DNA of 27,748 nt from CAZUZS01 sp964624795 (GTDB taxonomy: Bacteria > Calditrichota > Calditrichia > RBG-13-44-9): positions 1 through 27,748 of the forward strand of contig CAZUZS010000065.1 of the NCBI GenBank assembly GCA_964624795.1. Reading direction: 5' to 3'. Positions 16,268-22,576 of this stretch are shown in pieces. Position 1 is the first letter of the stretch. The number at the start of each line of letters is the position of its first letter. The position numbers were made by a program, and so were the translations under genes. The notes beneath the pieces are model-generated. The model ran no database searches, was not told where the DNA came from, and saw only the letters and a list, made by a program, of their open reading frames with translations.

Positions 16268-16301
16268 CCTCCTTGTTTTAATGAACTGAGAATCCCTTCT
16301 C
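16268..16301 (-). promoter_or_regulatory. Leader hairpin and SD with CsrA-type A-N-GGA motifs
   Basis: On the minus strand GAGAAGGGATTCTC (16288-16301) can pair GAGAA with TTCTC and leaves GGGA in the loop, with AGGGA as the A-N-GGA core. CAAGGAGG (16268-16275) is the Shine-Dalgarno and holds AAGGA. The arrangement repeats that of the other flagellin leader although the stem sequence differs, so the structure seems conserved rather than merely copied. Confidence 0.6.
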
Positions 16302-16305
16302 GTGT

Positions 16306-16345
16306 TTGACAGTCTTATTTATTTGGGAAGGACAGCGACTGTCAA
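16306..16345 (-). promoter_or_regulatory. Alternative hairpins in flagellin leader
   Basis: Upstream of the CsrA-like hairpin, 9-bp arms at 16306-16314 and 16337-16345 (TTGACAGTC/GACTGTCAA) can pair around a 22-base loop. A short hairpin (GACAG-TCG-CTGTC on the minus strand, 16331-16343) uses the same upstream arm, so the two structures exclude each other. No U-tract follows, so this is not an ordinary attenuator. Its role is unknown. Confidence 0.45.
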
Positions 16346-16380
16346 CTGTTTCTTCCGTGGTAAAGATCATCTATCTAATA

Positions 16381-16407
16381 ATATCGTCTCACGATTTTTA
16401 AACTTTA
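16381..16407 (-). promoter_or_regulatory. Sigma-28 promoter of the upstream flagellin gene
   Basis: On the minus strand TAAAGTT (16401-16407) is followed after 12 bases by GACGATAT (16381-16388), with 6 of 8 matches to the GCCGATAA consensus. It lies in the short gap after the glycosyltransferase gene. It shares the GACGA start of the -10 box with the other flagellin promoter. Confidence 0.75.
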
Positions 16408-16417
16408 GCCAAAAATT

Positions 16418-18076
16418 TCATTCCGCATTCATCGGTTTTATAAATTCCATGACCCGGTCGTAGGCCCCCATTTTTGCGTATAAACCGGTCAGGATTCGCT
16501 GAATTTTTGAAGCCCGGGAGGGAAAAAGCTCGAGCGCCTCTTCCAGAACACTTATTGCGCGGCTATATTTTTGACGCTTCATTTGAGTAACTGCTAAATT
16601 ATAATGTATTTCCCAGACATTCTTCTCGGTTTCCAACGCCTTTGAATAATAATCTTCAGCCATATCATACTGATTCCTCTCCAGCGCTGCGTTTCCCAGG
16701 TAGTAAAGGGCTACCTCATTTTGGGGATTGTATTGCAAGCTGATTTGGAGGAACTTTTCCATGAGAACGTATGCCCCAGTCTTTTCCGCCACCCCAGCCA
16801 GGGTTTTGGCGGCAATTTCCGGGTTGTCAAAGCCGTCGAAATTTTTATCGAAATATTCAAGCATTTCGATTATTTCATCAGATGATTTATGCGATGCCTG
16901 CCATGCAAAAGCCCATTTCTGTAAAAGCTGGCTCCGGAAATCCGGTGCTTCTTTAAAGTATTTCGTCAAGTAGGCTAACGAGTCGGAGTATGCACCAGCG
17001 TGAAACTGGTAAAGGCCCATTCGCTGGGAAATGAGGTAATCGTCAAAATCTTTTTCGATACTCAGATCGCTAAAAGCATCATTGGCATGTTCGGTCAATT
17101 TTTCCAAAGCCGAAATTGCTTCACTCCAGCGAAACAAGTTGGCATTGCATTCCGATTGTAGAAAATAGCCCAACCGCTGGCGGGGTGCCAGCGCCAGCCC
17201 TTTTTCAATATATTGTAATGCCGAAGCGAATTTACCGGCTTTGAAATCTTCGTTGGCCAGCATTATTTGAATCGTTGCAGAAAGATTTGAAGGAAGCTGG
17301 TTCAGCGCAAGCGCCTTTTTCAGAAAATTTATGCCTTCTTCAACTTTTTCATCAAGCAGCAGTGTCTGGCCTAATTGGAACAGCGCATAGGAATTTTCGG
17401 GTTCGCTTTCTACCTGTTTGTGCAGATAGTCCAAATTCCGTTTGACTTTATCATTCAAAACCTGATCATTTTGGGCATATCCCAGGTGCTCGATTGTGAC
17501 ATCCAGCCGTTTGAATCTTGCATTCGTTCGCTTTAAGGAGGGCGTAATCTGTTCGTGAATCTTGCCCTCAAACTGCACACCCGGAAATTTCCTGAATAGC
17601 CGTGGATATACCTGGCTGTGCGGAACGCTTCCCAAAACCCCAGATACCGGGCTGTAGATTTTCACTGAATATGCGTCCGCTTTGCCCGATGCTACTGCTT
17701 GCAGTACTGCGGCATGATGTTCCTGGTGCAACCGTTCGTCCGCATCAAGGTAAAGAATCCAGGGCATACGGCATTCCTGCAAAGCAAAATTGCGGGCGGC
17801 GGAAAAATCATCCTTCCACTCAATGTGAAATAAGCGTGCACCAAAACTCTCGGCAATCTCGCAGCTTCGGTCGCTGCTGCCGGTGTCGACAATGACGACT
17901 TCCCCTACCAGGTCCCGGACACTTTGCAGACAGCCCTCCAGGAATTTCTCTTCATCCTTAACGATCATGCATAATGAGATTGGTGCTGCTACATCAGCGT
18001 TTTGTGCGCAGTAGTTGGAAGTGTTTCCGCTCACGCTTTTGCCGGTTTTCTTCCCTGATTTTTTTCTTTTCCCCAT
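16418..18076 (-). CDS. Family 2 glycosyltransferase with TPR repeats
   Basis: The protein is about 552 residues. After a basic N-terminal tail comes a GT-A domain (about residues 30-200): LCMIVKDEEKFLEGCLQSV, VVIVDTGSSDRS and ILYLDADERL, where DAD is the nucleotide-sugar/metal motif. The rest is helical with several TPR units, such as ALYYLGNAALERNQYDMAED and HYNLAVTQMKRQKYSRAISV. Similar GT2-TPR proteins occur beside flagellin genes in other bacteria, so glycosylation of flagellin before export is a reasonable inference. The gene sits between csrA and the flagellins. The ATG at 18076 is used; TTG at 18088 would overlap the previous gene by 8 bases. Confidence 0.85.
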   Translation of the reverse strand: MGKRKKSGKKTGKSVSGNTSNYCAQNADVAAPISLCMIVKDEEKFLEGCLQSVRDLVGEVVIVDTGSSDRSCEIAESFGARLFHIEWKDDFSAARNFALQECRMPWILYLDADERLHQEHHAAVLQAVASGKADAYSVKIYSPVSGVLGSVPHSQVYPRLFRKFPGVQFEGKIHEQITPSLKRTNARFKRLDVTIEHLGYAQNDQVLNDKVKRNLDYLHKQVESEPENSYALFQLGQTLLLDEKVEEGINFLKKALALNQLPSNLSATIQIMLANEDFKAGKFASALQYIEKGLALAPRQRLGYFLQSECNANLFRWSEAISALEKLTEHANDAFSDLSIEKDFDDYLISQRMGLYQFHAGAYSDSLAYLTKYFKEAPDFRSQLLQKWAFAWQASHKSSDEIIEMLEYFDKNFDGFDNPEIAAKTLAGVAEKTGAYVLMEKFLQISLQYNPQNEVALYYLGNAALERNQYDMAEDYYSKALETEKNVWEIHYNLAVTQMKRQKYSRAISVLEEALELFPSRASKIQRILTGLYAKMGAYDRVMEFIKPMNAE

Positions 18077-18080
18077 ACCT

Positions 18081-18470
18081 CTATCCAAAGAATTCCGTGA
18101 ATGAGTGTTCGAATTCGTTCGTTGCAGGTTGTTTGGAAGTAAGCAGTGGAATTATCTGATCGAGTGAACGTTTCACCTGACCCATTTCCCACCGCAACAC
18201 AGTGGCAATTTCTTCCACGCTCAGTTTTTCATAAAAATACAGGCCTAATAATACCCGATCATCTTGCGATAATTTCTTTAGATTTTGCAGCAAGATATCG
18301 ACCTCCAGCTTTTTGCGGTGTTGTTCCGGTAGTTTTTTATTTACTGAGTCTAAAATATCTGCGTTCATCAATTTTAGCTGCGAGCCGTTCTGCAAAATAC
18401 CAACCGGCAGGTTGCACCCGGCCTCAACGTTCTGATTCTGTGTTTTCCGATTTAATATCTTACGTTCCAT
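18081..18470 (-). CDS. Stand-alone sigma region 4-like protein
   Basis: The 129-residue protein has an N-terminal part (1-55) without recognisable features. Residues about 60-110 look like region 4 of sigma-70 family factors, especially FliA: LKKLSQDDRVLLGLYFYEKL, then SVEEIATVLRWEMGQVKRSL, a helix-turn-helix. Region 2, needed for core binding and -10 recognition, is absent, and the upstream DNA is csrA, so this is not a FliA truncated in place. Its ATG lies inside the end of csrA (19-base overlap), and the glycosyltransferase starts 4 bases after its stop. A DNA-binding or sigma-interaction role in flagellar control is inferred; I do not recognise it as a named family. Confidence 0.7.
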   Translation of the reverse strand: MERKILNRKTQNQNVEAGCNLPVGILQNGSQLKLMNADILDSVNKKLPEQHRKKLEVDILLQNLKKLSQDDRVLLGLYFYEKLSVEEIATVLRWEMGQVKRSLDQIIPLLTSKQPATNEFEHSFTEFFG

Positions 18471-18697
18471 AATCTCTTCAATTGACGGGCTGCACTTATG
18501 AAGTCATTTCTTCCGAAAAGAATTGATGACTGGTTTTGTCTGCGAACCTTTTCCACCAATTCTTGTCTATAGATTGATATATTAGACGGCGCCTCAATGC
18601 CAATTTGTACTTTGTTGTTTTCAATGCTCACCACTCTAACCGAAACGCTATCTCCAATTAAAATATCCTCGCCTAACTTCCTTGTTAGAACTAACAT
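18452..18697 (-). CDS. csrA: Carbon storage/translational regulator CsrA
   Basis: CsrA binds A-N-GGA motifs in mRNA leaders and blocks ribosomes. The start MLVLTRKLGEDILIGD and the VQIGIEAPSNISIYRQEL segment are typical, including the Leu and Arg used for RNA contact. At 81 residues it is longer than the 61-residue E. coli protein; extended C-termini are common where FliW is the partner. fliW lies directly upstream with a 35-base gap. The gap holds CAGGGA close to the ATG, itself a fair CsrA site, so autoregulation is possible. GGAAGGTG is the ribosome binding site. Confidence 0.95.
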   Translation of the reverse strand: MLVLTRKLGEDILIGDSVSVRVVSIENNKVQIGIEAPSNISIYRQELVEKVRRQNQSSILFGRNDFISAARQLKRLWNVRY

Positions 18698-18732
18698 TTT
18701 TTCACCTTCCCTGGTTAAGCTTTTGCCTCCTG

Positions 18733-19149
18733 CTAATTTAGGGGGTGGGAAACCGGTAGTTCATCGGCTGTAAGGATGATCTGCTTCCCTTCCCTGTTTT
18801 CATAATCCACAACAATTGGACCTTTTAAATTAATCGTAATATTTCCGGCCTCACCCTTGAGAGTAACGACACAAAACACACCCAGCAATGAACCGCCATT
18901 TTTAAGCTGTTTTGCTAACCTCGGCGGGAACTCTTCTTCGTAATTATCTATTACTATGGATGGATCTAATACCGGAAATCCAAATTCCTTTTTATCGAGA
19001 GAAATCAGCCAGCGGAATGGCTCTGAATCTTCATCATCAATGATTACAAATTTTTTAGCGTCTTCGAATCCAATAATTCCATTTGGAAAGTAAATGATCT
19101 GTTCGTCAGTAACATCGTGTTCGCCGAATTGTTGAGTAACAACTTTCAT
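18733..19149 (-). CDS. fliW: Flagellar assembly factor FliW
   Basis: FliW is an acidic beta-rich protein that binds CsrA and stops it repressing flagellin mRNA. Free flagellin displaces it, which couples synthesis to export. The 138-residue protein has the family features: IIYFPNGIIGFEDAKKFVI near the start, FRWLISLDKKEFGFPVLDP, and FCVVTLKGEAGNITINLKGPIVV with a final QIILTADELPVSHPL. It heads the fliW-csrA-sigma4-like-glycosyltransferase operon, with a sigma-54 promoter 35 bases upstream. Confidence 0.95.
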   Translation of the reverse strand: MKVVTQQFGEHDVTDEQIIYFPNGIIGFEDAKKFVIIDDEDSEPFRWLISLDKKEFGFPVLDPSIVIDNYEEEFPPRLAKQLKNGGSLLGVFCVVTLKGEAGNITINLKGPIVVDYENREGKQIILTADELPVSHPLN

Positions 19150-19183
19150 TCATTCATCTCCGTTTCTGTTCTCACACTATTTC

Positions 19184-19199
19184 AGCAACTAAAGTGCCA
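19184..19199 (-). promoter_or_regulatory. Sigma-54 promoter of the fliW-csrA operon
   Basis: On the minus strand TGGCAC-TTTAG-TTGCT matches the -24/-12 consensus (TGGCAC, N5, TTGCW) with exact spacing. The predicted start of transcription lies about 24 bases before the fliW ATG. Sigma-54 controls middle flagellar genes in many bacteria. Confidence 0.8.
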
Positions 19200-19294
19200 A
19201 AATCTCAAGGTGTTTCATGCCGCGCTCAACCCTATGTTTATTTGTTATTTAATAAATCCCCGACTGATTACCGGTGCTGCACCTCTGGTCATCT

Positions 19295-19324
19295 TTTTCA
19301 ACACTTTTTTACAGGTTTTCAACA
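19295..19324 (-). promoter_or_regulatory. Direct repeat TGTTGAAAA, possible activator sites
   Basis: Two identical 9-bp copies (19295-19303 and 19316-19324) start 21 bp apart, two helical turns. They lie about 120-150 bp upstream of the predicted sigma-54 start, between the flgL stop and the promoter. This suits binding of a sigma-54 enhancer protein dimer. The copies also resemble a DnaA box with one mismatch, which is the main alternative. Confidence 0.4.
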
Positions 19325-19325
19325 G

Positions 19326-20219
19326 TTAGCCCATGTAGTCTACCAGCGATATATTGAGCGTCTTTGCAAGAACTTGCAGCGCCGTTTGCAGCCCTGTTTC
19401 GTGCTGCTGCAGCTCGGTAATGGCGCTCGCCACATCAGTGTCCTGTATTCCGGAAAGTATTTCCTGCAATTTCCCATTCTGAGTTTCGTACTGTTTTGTG
19501 AAAGTGTCATACCTGTTGATTTTTGCCGCCAAATTCGCATTCGCCTGGACAATCTGATCGGAAGCCTGGTCGACATCTTCGATAAGGGATTGGACGCCGG
19601 TGGAATCATTGTTTTGGAAAGCATCTCTCAAATCGATGACGGTTTGAAAAACATCCATATTGCCAAGGAAAACTTCCTGTCCGGTTACATTGTACTGATC
19701 GACGCGGTGTTCGCCGATCTCGGTTTTCAGGGCGCCATCTATTCCATTGGGATTGGCAATCACGGTGGAACCATCCGGGGCCAAAACAAATGGGTCCTGG
19801 CCAGTGTTGGTGCCCCCAAATACATAGCGGTCTTTGAATCTGGTGTTGGCAATATCTACCAATTCCTGCAGCGCCTGGTTTACCTGATCGGCGTATGCAC
19901 TCCATTCCTCGTCGCTTGTGCTGTCCACGCCCTGGATGGCAAGCTCCTTGACATGCGCCATAATGCTTGTAGCGTCATCAAGAGCCTGGGAGCTGATGCT
20001 CATAAAATCCGTGGCATTTTTCAGATTTCCGGTAAAGGTCTCGTTCAACTTCAGTATCTTATTGAACCGCAGAACAGATTCAATTTGCTCGGGGTCGTCC
20101 GAAATCTGGTTAATTCGCCTGCCTGTAGACAAATCCCGCTCCAAGGTGGAAATCCTCTCGCGCGACCGATTCACCTGCCGAAGCAGGTTTTGGACACTAT
20201 AGTTCTGTGTGATTCTCAT
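19326..20219 (-). CDS. flgL: Flagellar hook-filament junction protein FlgL
   Basis: FlgL (HAP3) joins the hook-associated FlgK to the flagellin filament. The protein of about 297 residues starts with MRITQNYSVQNLL and has the flagellin-like N-terminal D0/D1 region with LSTGRRINQISDDPEQIESV. A short central domain contains RYVFGGTNTGQDPF. The C-terminal helix has TDVASAITELQQHETGLQTAL. The ATG at 20219 is preferred because family members begin MRI and AGG lies 10 bases upstream. The frame also opens at TTG 20246. It follows flgK by about 80 bases. Confidence 0.95.
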   Translation of the reverse strand: MRITQNYSVQNLLRQVNRSRERISTLERDLSTGRRINQISDDPEQIESVLRFNKILKLNETFTGNLKNATDFMSISSQALDDATSIMAHVKELAIQGVDSTSDEEWSAYADQVNQALQELVDIANTRFKDRYVFGGTNTGQDPFVLAPDGSTVIANPNGIDGALKTEIGEHRVDQYNVTGQEVFLGNMDVFQTVIDLRDAFQNNDSTGVQSLIEDVDQASDQIVQANANLAAKINRYDTFTKQYETQNGKLQEILSGIQDTDVASAITELQQHETGLQTALQVLAKTLNISLVDYMG

Positions 20220-20299
20220 ATTAATTAACCTGTTTATTCCTTCCAATGATTTCTAAAACATAAGCCAAAATTTTTGGCATCTCGCACAGTCGTTTTGTT

Positions 20300-21688
20300 C
20301 TACACCATATTGATTACGGTTTGCATAATTTCGTCCACTGCCTGCACTACCTTTGCTGCAGCTTCAAACGATCGCTGGTACTGTATCAGGTTAGTCATTT
20401 CTTCGTCCAGGGAAACACCCGATTCGATGTCTCGCTGGTTCGTGATCTGATCCTGAACCAATTCCTGGCTGCTCCTGGTATTTTGCGCTTTTTGTATCTC
20501 AATTCCCAGGTCGTTTACAGCGGAGGAGTAGTATTCGTCCAGAGTTTGGGTGCCGCCATTGAGCATTTTCTCGTTGCGGAGATTGGAAATCGCAATCGCT
20601 ACTTCTCCATTTCCAGCGGTCGCATCGTTAGAAGCAGCAATATTGTTGACGTCCGCCATGATTTCCTGTGAAATATCGATGGTGCCGGCGCTGCTCCCGG
20701 TAAAGAAATTGATGCCAGTGCTGGCAGTTGGCGGATCACCGGTGGGCAGGCCGTTTCCCGCGCTATGCAACTGGTTTACACCTTCCGCCAGTTTGGCAGC
20801 CAGGGTGTCCAGTTTCTCCTGCAATCCCGGTATGGTCGAATTGTACATTTCCAGCAGGCCGCCCAGCTTTCCATATTTGATCTGCTGGCTCTTGCCATTC
20901 TCAGATGTGATCTGGATCTGCAAATTTTGGCCGTCGCTGCTGGTAGCAATTGAGAGTTCTTTTGCGCGAATCCCCGACACCAGAGTCATTCCCTCCGTAT
21001 TCACAGTCGCTTGTCCCTGACTGTTTTCCGTGACCGTGATTTTGACATATTCCGACAACTGGTCCAGCAGCAGATCGCGCCGGTCCCGTAAATCATTGGC
21101 GCTGCCGCCGCCTGCTTCCGCTGCCGGGATCTGTTGATTCAGTGCTGCAATCTGCCGGGTGATCTCATTCACCTGCTTTGTTGAGGACGCGGCATCATTT
21201 CTGATGGACTGCTTCATTTGTTCCAATTGCTGGTTCTTGTCATGGAAAGTATCCACCAGAGTGATCGCTTTTTGCCGCAAAGTATTGCGGATTGCACTGT
21301 TCTCAGGCTCCGTCGCCAGGTTACTAAACTCCGAAAAAAATTCCGTCATCAGGCTGCCGATGCTGTTCTCGGAAGGTTCCTGCATAACCGATTCAATCTG
21401 GGAGAACAAGCTTTCCCGGATCGAAGCGCCGCCCAGCGCAAATGCCGTCTGCCGGTACTGATCGTCCAACAGGCCGCTCCTGATGCGCGTAATGGTGTTT
21501 GCATTAACTCCCAGGCCCAATTGTCCTTGCGGTAACTGCATGGGCAACGCTGCCTGGCTGTCCACCCGCTGCCGGGAATAGCCGGGAGTATTTACGTTTG
21601 CAATATTGTGACTGGTGACATCCATGCCCAGCCGGCTGGCCCAGATGGCGCGACGCGCTATATCGAGACTTTGAAAAATTCCTGCCAT
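20300..21688 (-). CDS. flgK: Flagellar hook-associated protein FlgK
   Basis: FlgK (HAP1) is the first junction protein on the hook. The 462-residue protein has the rod/hook N-terminal motif ASRLGMDVTSHNIANVNTPG at residues 17-36, a long helical D1 region with SANDLRDRRDLLLDQLSEYV near 197, and a variable middle. The C-terminal region SLDEEMTNLIQYQRSFEAAA is the conserved terminal helix of the axial proteins. It is on the short side for FlgK, consistent with small variable domains as in the flagellins. Its ribosome binding site is weak. It starts 11 bases after flgN, suggesting coupling. Confidence 0.96.
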   Translation of the reverse strand: MAGIFQSLDIARRAIWASRLGMDVTSHNIANVNTPGYSRQRVDSQAALPMQLPQGQLGLGVNANTITRIRSGLLDDQYRQTAFALGGASIRESLFSQIESVMQEPSENSIGSLMTEFFSEFSNLATEPENSAIRNTLRQKAITLVDTFHDKNQQLEQMKQSIRNDAASSTKQVNEITRQIAALNQQIPAAEAGGGSANDLRDRRDLLLDQLSEYVKITVTENSQGQATVNTEGMTLVSGIRAKELSIATSSDGQNLQIQITSENGKSQQIKYGKLGGLLEMYNSTIPGLQEKLDTLAAKLAEGVNQLHSAGNGLPTGDPPTASTGINFFTGSSAGTIDISQEIMADVNNIAASNDATAGNGEVAIAISNLRNEKMLNGGTQTLDEYYSSAVNDLGIEIQKAQNTRSSQELVQDQITNQRDIESGVSLDEEMTNLIQYQRSFEAAAKVVQAVDEIMQTVINMV

Positions 21689-21699
21689 GACATCATTCT

Positions 21700-22182
21700 C
21701 TACAATTTTCTGTTTAACACAATGTGGCCTGCCGCCGCTTTGCGGTTAGGGTGATAAAAGGAGTCGGTCGGCTTTTCACCCCGCAAATAGCGCATTGTGG
21801 AACGAACCAGTGTGAGAGAATTGTTGATCAGCATGGTGTTGTTTTTCTTGATCATGTTGATTTCGGACACCAGCGATTTTACCTGACTGCCCAGGGCGAG
21901 GAATTGATCTATTTCGGAATCCTCAAGAATAAGGGAAACCGCCTGTTCGGTCGTCATTGCTGCATCATGGCCGGTTTTGATTTCCTGAACCATCTTTCGC
22001 CATGCCATTTCAAGCGTTTGAATCTCTTCCATGCATTCGATCTGCAATTCGGAGAAAGAGGTTATCCGATCGGTGTCCCCTTCGACCAGTGCCCTCTGCT
22101 GCTGGAGCAGGAGTCCTTTGAGATGTGACAGCAATTCTATACGTTTCTGAAGCATTTGCAGGAAAACATTTCCTTGTTCCAT
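21700..22182 (-). CDS. flgN: FlgN-like chaperone for hook-associated proteins
   Basis: FlgN keeps FlgK and FlgL soluble and escorts them to the export gate. The 160-residue protein is predicted all helical: LLQQQRALVEGDTDRITSF and LQIECMEEIQTLEMAWRKM, then SLVSEINMIKKNNTMLINNS. The latter resembles the C-terminal FlgN helix, and the polar tail contains a tyrosine-rich YHPNRKAAAG. Size and position directly before flgK support the call. The ATG at 22182 has AAGGAAGGAG upstream. The frame is open further upstream into the gap but that part has no start signal. Confidence 0.8.
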   Translation of the reverse strand: MEQGNVFLQMLQKRIELLSHLKGLLLQQQRALVEGDTDRITSFSELQIECMEEIQTLEMAWRKMVQEIKTGHDAAMTTEQAVSLILEDSEIDQFLALGSQVKSLVSEINMIKKNNTMLINNSLTLVRSTMRYLRGEKPTDSFYHPNRKAAAGHIVLNRKL

Positions 22183-22211
22183 GCTATCTCCTTCCTTAGA
22201 TACATGTTTAA

Positions 22212-22238
22212 TATTCGGTAGCACCATGCCTTTCTTTA
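22212..22238 (-). promoter_or_regulatory. Weak sigma-28-like promoter before flgN
   Basis: On the minus strand TAAAGAA (22232-22238) and ACCGAATA (22212-22219) are separated by exactly 12 bases, as in the two flagellin promoters. The boxes match the consensus at 5 of 7 and 5 of 8 positions. Sigma-28 control of flgN-flgK-flgL would be usual. Confidence 0.45.
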
Positions 22239-22298
22239 ATAAGTTGATCAGATCAATTGCCCGTTGGAATTTTAACCACGCTTTCCATCGCTTTTTGT

Positions 22299-22398
22299 NN
22301 NNNNNNNNNNNNNNNNNNNNNNNNNNNNNNNNNNNNNNNNNNNNNNNNNNNNNNNNNNNNNNNNNNNNNNNNNNNNNNNNNNNNNNNNNNNNNNNNNN
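22299..22398. other. Scaffold gap of 100 N
   Basis: Exactly 100 N stand here, a conventional placeholder for unknown length. It ends the flagellar contig. Any reading frame drawn across it is artificial, and the orientation of the 1.4-kb piece up to the next gap depends on scaffolding alone. Confidence 0.97.
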
Positions 22399-22399
22399 A

Positions 22400-22543
22400 G
22401 GGGGAGGCAGCATGACCACCACCATGCTGGGTGCTACCGATGCCTTCTACGACCGGGAAAAGAAAAATGCGGCTGAGGTAATTGTCGAAAGACATGCCGG
22501 AAAGAAAATGGAAGAACAGGATTCCGAGGAACCGCCTGATTAG
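22400..22543 (+). CDS. Unrecognised fragment or small protein at contig edge
   Basis: An open frame runs from the gap edge to TAG at 22541-22543. From ATG 22412 it encodes 43 residues, with DAFYDREKKNAAEVIVERHA and an acidic tail ending EEPPD. GGGGGAGG lies 4 bases before this ATG and could be a ribosome binding site, but in frame it also codes for Gly-Gly-Gly-Ser. It is either a complete small gene or the C-terminal tail of a protein lost in the gap. I do not recognise it. It converges with the oxidoreductase gene 33 bases away. Confidence 0.35.
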   Translation, partial: GGGSMTTTMLGATDAFYDREKKNAAEVIVERHAGKKMEEQDSEEPPD

Positions 22544-22576
22544 AATATCATAGCAAAACTGTTACGCAGGAAGTGC

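Noticed and set aside
19295..19324. DnaA boxes or a replication origin
   Set aside because: Each copy differs from the DnaA consensus by one base, only two exist, and no origin-type AT-rich region or dnaA/dnaN neighbour is present.
19194..20228. 344-codon open frame on the plus strand
   Set aside because: It lies opposite flgL and its intact fliW-side spacer. Its protein has no family features, while flgL is certain.
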